Shown here piece by piece: positions 1 through 3,895 of a stretch of 14,414 bases of DNA (its first letter is position 1; every line of letters begins with the position of its first letter). Under the pieces are notes generated by a model. The model saw only the letters and a program-made list of their open reading frames with translations. It had not been told where the DNA came from and made no database searches. Source of the DNA: CBDAKK01 sp965216965 (GTDB lineage Bacteria > Spirochaetota > Spirochaetia > WTKD01 > G963693115). The stretch spans positions 1 to 14,414 of the forward strand of contig CBDCGX010000020.1 in assembly GCA_965216965.1 (NCBI GenBank). Direction: 5' to 3'. The position numbers were made by a program, and so were the translations under genes.

Positions 1-229
1 TTGAACAACTCCTGAAGAGATAATCTTCAAACATACCTTGAGTCCACCCAGGACAATAGCAGGTTAGAGACTAAACTAAGGCAGGTAGTGCCAATAGTCT
101 TGTAAAAACAAACTGCAAGTTGAGTTGATGTAATCGTTTAAACACAGGTAATGCTGGTTGCGACTAACCTCGAAAGGGACTACAACAATAATACGATTCC
201 GGCACGGTGTGGGCACTGTGTTGGAAAAG
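1..229 (+). ncRNA. Candidate structured RNA, cut by window start
   Basis: No convincing gene lies here; all three forward frames close within the first 23 bases. Several helices can be drawn by hand. TGAAGA 13-18 pairs with TCTTCA 24-29. GTCC 42-45 pairs with GGAC 51-54. A long-range perfect 7-bp helix joins AGGTTAG 61-67 to CTAACCT 164-170. It abuts AGACTA 68-73 / TAGTCT 95-100, which encloses GGCA 80-83 / TGCC 89-92. CTC-GAAA-GGG (169-178) would form a GNRA-capped hairpin that competes with the long helix. The 3' end is a 13-bp stem, 197-209 with 214-226, containing three G-U pairs and a TGGG loop. The region is richer in G and C than the genes to the right. I cannot assign it to a known RNA family. 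A long mRNA leader or a large phage ncRNA are both possible. Confidence 0.45.
197..226 (+). other. 13-bp stem-loop upstream of the repeated 18-bp element
   Basis: TTCCGGCACGGTG (197-209) pairs with CACTGTGTTGGAA (214-226) around a TGGG loop. The pairs at 201/222, 202/221 and 206/217 are G-U wobbles, so the stem is stronger as RNA on this strand than as its complement. No T-run follows, so it is not a standard intrinsic terminator. It ends three bases before the repeated element at 230-247, the same arrangement as hairpin 747-769 before the second copy. Confidence 0.6.
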
Positions 230-247
230 CTTATAGATATATGATCA
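230..247 (+). repeat. Copy 1 of 18-bp leader repeat (possible promoter)
   Basis: CTTATAGATATATGATCA recurs at 775-792 with one change (A to G). Both copies follow a hairpin and lie upstream of a small gene. Downstream, a second shared block, AACATTAAACTTAAAAGGATGT, ends in the SD of each gene; at 276 it adjoins this repeat, while at 887 about 70 extra bases intervene. A promoter for the phage polymerase or a protein-binding site are both possible. Nothing here decides between them. Confidence 0.5.
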
Positions 248-275
248 AAAAACATTAAACTTAAAAGGATGTCAA

Positions 276-518
276 ATGCTAAACTTTACAAATGTGTTCA
301 CTCTCGATGCTTCAATCGAGGGCAACCACAAAGAAACACAATTCGAGACAGCACGAAGGCTAGGCCTTTCAATCTCAGGAGACGCATCAAGATGGTTGCG
401 TCAAGATAAGGACCTTGTCTCATTCAAGAAAAGAATTAGAGACATATTGATGAGCAACAATCAAAGGTTCTGTGTAAATAGAGAAATTGACAGGGCAATA
501 GAAAAAGCTCTAGTGTAG
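276..518 (+). CDS. Small hypothetical phage protein (80 aa)
   Basis: Not recognised. The start is well supported: AAAGGA at 264-269 lies six bases before ATG, inside an initiation region duplicated upstream of the gene at 887. The 80-residue product is soluble and charged, with many Arg and Lys (KKRIRD, NREIDRAIEKA). It has no signal peptide and no membrane segment. Residues about 20-65 could form short helices, as in many small phage host-takeover proteins, but no motif identifies a role. Its codons use more G and C (GAC, CTC, GAG) than the genes beyond 1500, matching the composition of the flanking structured RNA. It sits between two structured non-coding stretches. Confidence 0.65.
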   Translation: MLNFTNVFTLDASIEGNHKETQFETARRLGLSISGDASRWLRQDKDLVSFKKRIRDILMSNNQRFCVNREIDRAIEKALV

Positions 519-525
519 ATATAAC

Positions 526-610
526 GGGATATCCGCACTTAAGCGGTTACTGGAATTGACTCTATTCCAGTGTAAAAGTTTGGCCAGACTTCAGGTACGG
601 TAAGTATCCC
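526..610 (+). ncRNA. Cloverleaf-like structured RNA
   Basis: Starting eight bases after the upstream stop, GGGATAT 526-532 pairs with GTATCCC 604-610 (seven pairs, one T-G). It encloses three consecutive hairpins. The first is CCGC 533-536 / GCGG 543-546 (6-base loop). The second is ACTGGAAT 549-556 / ATTCCAGT 564-571 (8 perfect pairs, 7-base loop, extendable by T548-G572). The third is AAGTTT 576-581 / AGACTT 586-591 (GGCC loop). This four-way junction recalls a tRNA cloverleaf, but the loops lack tRNA signatures. There is no TTCRA T-loop and no T33 in the 7-base loop, and the three arms are not in tRNA proportions. It is best read as a tRNA-shaped or riboswitch-like RNA element of unknown role. 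Confidence 0.45.
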
Positions 611-769
611 AAAAGAACAGAGCGGTGTAGCCATAGGGCAAGGGGTCTAAGAGATAACCTTCGAATCTCACAACTAATCAATTATGACTCTGATGAGGAC
701 TTCTGCGTGGGCATAGCGGATATAGGATGAATACCGTCAACTTCCTCGTGGGGAAATAAAATTACCACG
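611..769 (+). other. Non-coding stretch with several hairpins
   Basis: This is the middle of the 368-base gap between the genes ending at 518 and starting at 887. No ORF longer than about ten codons has an SD here. Visible hairpins are GAGAT 651-655 / ATCTC 665-669 (9-base loop) and GAGGA 695-699 / TCCTC 743-747. The second encloses CGG 717-719 / CCG 734-736, extended by two A-T pairs past a bulge. CGTGG 747-751 / CCACG 765-769 lies just before the second 18-bp repeat. C747 is shared by two of these stems, so they compete at that base. No known family is recognised. Confidence 0.35.
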
Positions 770-774
770 TTAAA

Positions 775-792
775 CTTATAGATATGTGATCA
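775..792 (+). repeat. Copy 2 of 18-bp leader repeat (possible promoter)
   Basis: CTTATAGATATGTGATCA matches 230-247 at 17 of 18 positions. It follows hairpin 747-769 by five bases. Between this copy and the gene at 887 are about 70 extra bases holding a pairing element (832-857). The shared block AACATTAAACTTAAAAGGATGT then precedes the start codon. Confidence 0.5.
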
Positions 793-831
793 TAACATTG
801 ATTACATATGTGTGAGTTATAGCACAAGTCA

Positions 832-857
832 CGGCAGCCCTGAGCCGAAGAGGGGCT
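832..857 (+). promoter_or_regulatory. Alternative hairpin or pseudoknot before gene 887
   Basis: Two pairings overlap. CGGC 832-835 pairs with GCCG 844-847. AGCCCT 836-841 pairs with GGGGCT 852-857 (one T-G). They cross, so they form either an H-type pseudoknot or two competing hairpins. As a pseudoknot the first loop would be zero bases, which is strained unless a pair opens. The element ends about 17 bases before the SD of the gene at 887 and is absent from the otherwise similar leader at 230-275. A translational control role is inference. Confidence 0.35.
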
Positions 858-886
858 TCAAACATTAAACTTAAAAGGATGTAAAT

Positions 887-1210
887 ATGATGACATATAA
901 CCAAATGGCAGAAACTGCCATAGAGGCAGAGGAAATTGCAAAAAGAAACAAGGAAGAGTTAAGACAACTCTTCTTGCAATACTTTGGAAAGGACGGAAAG
1001 TTCGAATACAACGAACTTTACAAAGAGTCGGCAAAATACGATGCAGAAAACTTCTGCATTGATGAGATGCCAGGTTGGAGCTTCAATTGTGCAAATGCAG
1101 AAGAAGGTGGAGGACACTACTTATACACTGTGTTATGCTATGCACCTGGAGTAGAGGGAGTAAAGTTCCAATCAAAGGCCACACTAGTTGTGGAAATTGG
1201 TTGGGACTAA
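887..1210 (+). CDS. Small acidic hypothetical protein (107 aa)
   Basis: Not recognised. AAAGGA at 874-879 lies seven bases before ATG 887; the codon at 890 is also ATG and could serve. The product has an acidic, helical N-terminal half (AIEAEEIAKRNKEELRQLF, about residues 11-29). The C-terminal half, about 60-107, is rich in Gly, Tyr, Cys and Val and is probably beta-strand (GGGHYLYTVLCYAPGVEG). Three Cys in the second half do not form a CxxC pair. There is no signal peptide or membrane helix. It shares its leader repeat and SD block with the gene at 276 but not its protein sequence, so the control region, rather than the gene, was duplicated. Confidence 0.7.
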   Translation: MMTYNQMAETAIEAEEIAKRNKEELRQLFLQYFGKDGKFEYNELYKESAKYDAENFCIDEMPGWSFNCANAEEGGGHYLYTVLCYAPGVEGVKFQSKATLVVEIGWD

Positions 1211-1238
1211 GGTCCTGGCTACTAGCTTAAAGCTCATA

Positions 1239-1253
1239 GAATAGGAACGGGTG
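1239..1253 (+). promoter_or_regulatory. GAATAGGAACGGG motif, possible phage promoter
   Basis: ATAGGAACG at 1241-1249 is identical to 3145-3153. The two copies end 53 and 50 bases upstream of the ATGs at 1303 and 3204. A related GGAATGAACGTG at 1459-1470 lies about 60 bases before ATG 1529. The ATAGG core resembles the initiation region of T7-type promoters (TATAGGG). The upstream flanks are not well conserved, so this is tentative. Confidence 0.3.
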
Positions 1254-1302
1254 TTTTAGAGGGAGAACAACATATTTTCATAAATAAAACAAAGGAAAAA
1301 CG

Positions 1303-1428
1303 ATGACAATGATTCAAAAACTTTCCATAGCAATCAATGAATGCACTACAGGGTGTAAAGAGATTGCAAAAGAAACAAAAAACAGAAGCAGAGGACGAAC
1401 TCAGGAATACATTATCCAGCAAAGTTAG
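1303..1428 (+). CDS. Small hypothetical protein (41 aa)
   Basis: A 41-codon ORF with a strong SD (AAAGGA 1291-1296, six bases before ATG) in the otherwise empty gap between the genes at 887 and 1529. The peptide starts MTMIQKLSIAINECTTG and ends in a basic, polar tail (KNRSRGRTQEYIIQQS). Two Cys lie at residues 14 and 18, too isolated to call a metal site. Function unknown. The SD spacing is typical of this genome and supports real translation. A leader-peptide role cannot be excluded. Confidence 0.5.
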   Translation: MTMIQKLSIAINECTTGCKEIAKETKNRSRGRTQEYIIQQS

Positions 1429-1480
1429 AACCAGGGGTGAGCTGAGTAGAACTTTATGGGAATGAACGTGGAAACAAAAT

Positions 1481-1498
1481 ATACAATCAATATTGTAT
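1481..1498 (+). other. 7-bp stem-loop upstream of gene 1529
   Basis: ATACAAT 1481-1487 pairs perfectly with ATTGTAT 1492-1498 around a CAAT loop, 30 bases before the ATG at 1529. No T-run follows. It could stabilise the 5' end of the message or be chance in an AT-rich leader. Confidence 0.35.
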
Positions 1499-1528
1499 TT
1501 AACACCTAAATCAAACAAAGGAAGAACA

Positions 1529-2038
1529 ATGAAAGACACAGTAAACACACTGAAAGAGATCACAGCAGTAATGGATTTCCAAGGAAAAACACAAAGTGAT
1601 ATTGAGTATGGATATGTATATATTCAAAAATTTGTAAAGGGAGAATATGTAGACACAGTAATCTATGATTCCAGAGATGGAAAATGGTTCAGGTCAATAG
1701 AATACAATGCTGGATATGGAGGACAGGAATTGTTTGGAACTATCGTATTCAATGATGATAGTTGGCTTGAAAGAGACGAATATGACGGAAGTGAAAACTG
1801 GATTATCAAAAAGCTTCCAGAAGCAACAGATGTGTTTCCAAAATCACAAAACCAAAAAGATTATGAAGAAGGAGAACAGCAAGTAAAATGGCTATTGGAA
1901 AACAACATATCCATAAGTGCTTTACTAGAAAGACTGGAAATAAATGCAATAGACGATAATTGCACAAGATCATACTGCGATGGGTTCAAGAGTGCTGTCA
2001 AGCAACATATTTTAAATCAAATAAAGGAAAATAAATGA
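1529..2038 (+). CDS. Hypothetical phage protein (169 aa)
   Basis: Not recognised. The frame is open from a TTG at 1493, but ATG 1529 follows AAAGGA (1517-1522) by six bases and is the better start. Residues about 15-90 look beta-rich and acidic, with many aromatics (EYGYVYIQKF, KWFRSIEYNAGYGGQE). The C-terminal part from about 105 is helical (EEGEQQVKWLLE, ALLERLEINAI), with Cys near residues 148 and 153. No membrane segment is present. It overlaps the next gene by four bases, so the two are probably translationally coupled. It heads a run of seven small genes reaching 3123. Confidence 0.75.
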   Translation: MKDTVNTLKEITAVMDFQGKTQSDIEYGYVYIQKFVKGEYVDTVIYDSRDGKWFRSIEYNAGYGGQELFGTIVFNDDSWLERDEYDGSENWIIKKLPEATDVFPKSQNQKDYEEGEQQVKWLLENNISISALLERLEINAIDDNCTRSYCDGFKSAVKQHILNQIKENK

Positions 2039-2286
2039 AAGAACAATATAGTAAATATACTAGAACAGGAATTGCAGAAATGCGACCTGTAACCAAAGAT
2101 GAAATTAAGGCTGGAACAAAAAATATGGTTGAAAAAACTATGATTAGTATAAGTAGTGAAGACAGTGCTAACGGTTCTCCAAAGAAAGGAGACATGGTCG
2201 CAAGAAATCCGCAAAATCCACAAGATAAATGGCTTGTGGCAAGTAAATATTTCCAAGACAACTTTGAGCTAAAGGAAAATAAATGA
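2035..2286 (+). CDS. Conserved small phage protein (83 aa)
   Basis: The sequence has the look of a widespread small phage protein. A Met-Arg-Pro segment near residue 16 is followed by NGSPKKGDMVARNPQNP (about 47-63) and DKWLVASKYFQDNFE (about 64-78). I recall similar ARNPxNxxDxWLVAxxYFxDNFE stretches in proteins of unknown function from several tailed phages; this is memory, not a search. SD AAAGGA (2023-2028) lies six bases before ATG. The stop overlaps the next ATG (ATGA at 2283). It is soluble, with no catalytic motif. Confidence 0.8.
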   Translation: MKEQYSKYTRTGIAEMRPVTKDEIKAGTKNMVEKTMISISSEDSANGSPKKGDMVARNPQNPQDKWLVASKYFQDNFELKENK

Positions 2287-2513
2287 TCAATATGGAACAA
2301 TCGGAATTATTAACCAATCCAAAGAATGTACAAATAGATCTATTCTATTTGAATTTACTGGGAGTATCTCTGGATGAAATGGAAAGATTAGTAGCAAGAT
2401 CACCCATTCCAGGACTAAGGCATGTAACAAGACGCAACATAGAAACTCTAATAGAGGCAGAAACAATCTTATATGGAATAGCATCTGTACAAGAACCAGA
2501 TGAACAGGAGTAA
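2283..2513 (+). CDS. Small hypothetical protein (76 aa)
   Basis: Not recognised. ATG 2283 overlaps the previous stop (ATGA) and follows AAAGGA (2271-2276) by six bases. A second in-frame ATG at 2292 is less well placed. The product is mostly helical and acidic, with LFYLNLLGVSLDEMERLVA at about residues 20-38 and IETLIEAETILYGI at about 53-66. There is no signal peptide. It is separated by two bases from the next gene and sits inside the coupled run 1529-3123. Confidence 0.7.
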   Translation: MINMEQSELLTNPKNVQIDLFYLNLLGVSLDEMERLVARSPIPGLRHVTRRNIETLIEAETILYGIASVQEPDEQE

Positions 2514-2515
2514 CA

Positions 2516-2740
2516 ATGGAATCACCGGAAACGATATCTGATCTTAGCAATGATCAGATGAAATTGGCAAACTATTGGATTAGAATGCATTGTAATACTG
2601 ATTTTCTAGAAATTGAATTAGAAAATTATTACATAGATCAGGCATATAAACTATCTGATGATAAAGCAAAAGAAGTATTATTGGATTCTCAATATGAAAA
2701 TAGAGAATATTTAGAAATGGAAGATGGATATTACGTTTAA
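2516..2740 (+). CDS. Small acidic hypothetical protein (74 aa)
   Basis: Not recognised. GGAG at 2507-2510 lies five bases before the ATG and overlaps the end of the previous gene. The protein is very acidic, with a Tyr-rich C terminus (YLEMEDGYYV). A central helix carries alternating Glu and Leu (DFLEIELENYYIDQAYKL, about 29-46). Such small acidic proteins in phage early regions often bind or mimic nucleic-acid partners, but nothing specific shows this here. Confidence 0.7.
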   Translation: MESPETISDLSNDQMKLANYWIRMHCNTDFLEIELENYYIDQAYKLSDDKAKEVLLDSQYENREYLEMEDGYYV

Positions 2741-2755
2741 ACATAAAGGAAAACA

Positions 2756-3004
2756 ATGAAATATAAAGGTCAAAATGAATATGCAGAACAAGTAAAGGCA
2801 TACGGATATGTTGGTAATGCTAAGAATTTGATGGATCTTACATCAAAATTCTTTAGCACTGGTGGAGTGCAGAACCAGCTTCACCTACTAAATCACATCA
2901 TTGCATCTGCTACATTGCTACGAGAAGAATGCATTCGTACACTAATAGAGCAACCAGATGTAGATGAAAAAAAAAGAAAAAGATATAGATGGGTAACAAG
3001 ATGA
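2756..3004 (+). CDS. Small hypothetical protein (82 aa)
   Basis: Not recognised. SD AAAGGA (2745-2750) lies five bases before ATG. The N-terminal half is polar, the middle is helical and hydrophobic (QLHLLNHIIASATLLREEC, about 41-59), and the C terminus is strongly basic (KKRKRYRWVTR). A role in nucleic-acid binding would fit the basic tail but is only inference. The stop codon overlaps the ATG of the next gene at 3001. Confidence 0.7.
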   Translation: MKYKGQNEYAEQVKAYGYVGNAKNLMDLTSKFFSTGGVQNQLHLLNHIIASATLLREECIRTLIEQPDVDEKKRKRYRWVTR

Positions 3005-3123
3005 AACAAAGAAATGGAAATGTGCTTGCCGAAGCACGACAGGAAATAAGCTTAAGAACCAGAGTTATGAGGTCAAAAAGGATCTATAATCGGAAACCAA
3101 AACATAAAGTAACTGTATTCTAG
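3001..3123 (+). CDS. Small basic protein (40 aa)
   Basis: A 40-codon ORF starting in the ATGA overlap with the previous stop. The product is strongly basic: RQEISLRTRVMRSKR at about residues 13-27 and RKPKHK near the end. It has no Cys and no membrane segment. The tight coupling and biased composition support a real gene, but there is no separate strong SD, so translation would depend on the upstream gene. The last 29 bases lie in the 5' arm and loop of the extended hairpin at 3095-3139. Function unknown; nucleic-acid binding is a guess from charge. Confidence 0.55.
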   Translation: MKQRNGNVLAEARQEISLRTRVMRSKRIYNRKPKHKVTVF

Positions 3124-3139
3124 TCTTTAGTTTTTGGTT
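3095..3139 (+). other. Extended hairpin at end of the small-gene run
   Basis: AACCAAAA 3095-3102 pairs with TTTTGGTT 3132-3139. After a 2x2 mismatch, TAAAG 3105-3109 pairs with CTTTA 3125-3129, and ACT/AGT could pair near the loop. The hairpin spans the stop codon at 3121-3123. No clean T-run follows, so it is not a typical intrinsic terminator. It could be a weak terminator, a processing site or an mRNA-stabilising structure, and it lies just before the ATAGGAACG motif at 3145. Confidence 0.45.
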
Positions 3140-3142
3140 GTT

Positions 3143-3155
3143 GGATAGGAACGTG
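3143..3155 (+). promoter_or_regulatory. GGATAGGAACGTG motif, possible phage promoter
   Basis: ATAGGAACG 3145-3153 repeats 1241-1249 exactly and lies 50 bases before ATG 3204, almost the same distance as the other copy from its gene. It follows the hairpin at 3095-3139, so an RNA start or an RNA cleavage point here would each make sense. Confidence 0.3.
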
Positions 3156-3203
3156 CAATAGTGCTAACAAAATAAAATCAAAACAAAAATAAAAGGAAGA
3201 AAA

Positions 3204-3842
3204 ATGGCAAAAACATTCAAAGAAAAACTGGAAGAAAAGATTAAAGAAGCACAAAAAGAAGTTATCAAGAAACAAGATAAGGCACTCGATAAACTTCTAG
3301 AAAATGATTCATTCATTGAAGTACAAAGAGTAGTATTGGCAAAAGAAGGAGAACTTAATCAATTGAACGAAATCATTATGCAACTAAATAGCATTGAACC
3401 ATTCATTACAAACGATGGCAGACGCTTTAGTGTTAATGTATTTCCAATTTCAGCATTAGGAATAGGCATTGGACAAGTAGCAGGTATCATCACAGGAAGT
3501 CGTGCTGCGTTTACTGAAGACGTACGTATGCAATTCTGTGCAATTACAGGACTTACATCCATTGAACTATATGAATCGGTAGAAGCTTTCGGACAACCAG
3601 CATATTATAAAGATGGAAAAGTATTTGACGAAATCAAAGGTAACTTTGCTAAATTGTCAGAACTTATGGAAGGAATCTTTCTACGTATCGGACTACACGA
3701 ATATAAGGCATCAGACTTCAGTCAGGATAAATATGATCTATACTTCTCAATATCTGAAGCAAAAGCATATAGGCTTCTAACAGAACATGACGATTTGCAA
3801 AAACTTGAGGAGACAACACAAGACTTTGTACTAGAAGCATAA
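3204..3842 (+). CDS. Hypothetical protein upstream of RNA polymerase (212 aa)
   Basis: Not recognised. AAAAGGA at 3190-3196 precedes ATG 3204. The first 60 or so residues are a Lys/Glu-rich helix, very likely coiled coil (EEKIKEAQKEVIKKQDKAL). Around residues 75-105 lies a Gly/Ile-rich stretch, ISALGIGIGQVAGIITGS. It is hydrophobic but broken by Gly, and more like a buried strand-loop than a clear membrane helix. The remainder is mixed alpha/beta with conserved-looking aromatics. It directly precedes the RNA polymerase gene, and its stop codon lies four bases before the bistable hairpin that can mask the polymerase SD, so its translation may affect polymerase expression. A role alongside the polymerase is a guess from position. 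Confidence 0.8.
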   Translation: MAKTFKEKLEEKIKEAQKEVIKKQDKALDKLLENDSFIEVQRVVLAKEGELNQLNEIIMQLNSIEPFITNDGRRFSVNVFPISALGIGIGQVAGIITGSRAAFTEDVRMQFCAITGLTSIELYESVEAFGQPAYYKDGKVFDEIKGNFAKLSELMEGIFLRIGLHEYKASDFSQDKYDLYFSISEAKAYRLLTEHDDLQKLEETTQDFVLEA

Positions 3843-3846
3843 GATT

Positions 3847-3894
3847 GGATCAGCAATAGCTGGTCCTTGGAAATTCATAAACAAAAAGGACCAG
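3847..3894 (+). promoter_or_regulatory. Bistable leader that can hide the RNA polymerase SD
   Basis: Two hairpins exclude each other. Form A is GGATCAGC 3847-3854 with GCTGGTCC 3859-3866 (eight pairs, one T-G, AATA loop). Form B is CTGGTCCTT 3860-3868 with AAGGACCAG 3886-3894 (nine perfect pairs, 17-base loop). Form B contains the whole AAGGA SD of the polymerase gene, whose ATG is at 3896. Form A would leave that SD free. A ribosome at the upstream stop (3840-3842) would probably cover the 5' arm of form A and so favour form B. No ligand is implied; the switch could respond to translation, RNA folding order or a protein. Confidence 0.6.
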
Positions 3895-3895
3895 A

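Noticed and set aside
3..23. C-terminal end of an upstream gene (EQLLKR then TAA)
   Set aside because: Six codons are too few to judge, and the same bases form the first hairpin of the structured RNA.
61..180. Group I intron core (GACTA / TAGTC pairing resembling P7, with an inner hairpin like P8)
   Set aside because: The junction before TAGTC is not the conserved AGATAT type, no matching P3 strand or exon pairing is visible, and no interrupted gene flanks it.
225..250. RNase P RNA fragment (GCTTATAG resembles the conserved GGCTTATAG)
   Set aside because: Only eight bases match; GAGGAAAGTCC, ACAGAA and the other conserved blocks are absent.
526..670. tRNA gene
   Set aside because: A cloverleaf outline can be drawn, but there is no T-loop TTCRANY in the right place, no T33 and no normal arm spacing. 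The TTCGAAT at 660-666 has no 5-bp T-stem.
689..770. Hammerhead ribozyme suggested by CTGATGAG followed later by GGAAA
   Set aside because: The stem II closing pair before GAAA would be G-G, and I could not form stems I and III with a TH cleavage site in any permutation.
1234..2300. Minus-strand open frames opposite the small-gene run
   Set aside because: Leu/Phe/Ser-rich shadows of the + strand genes, without SDs.
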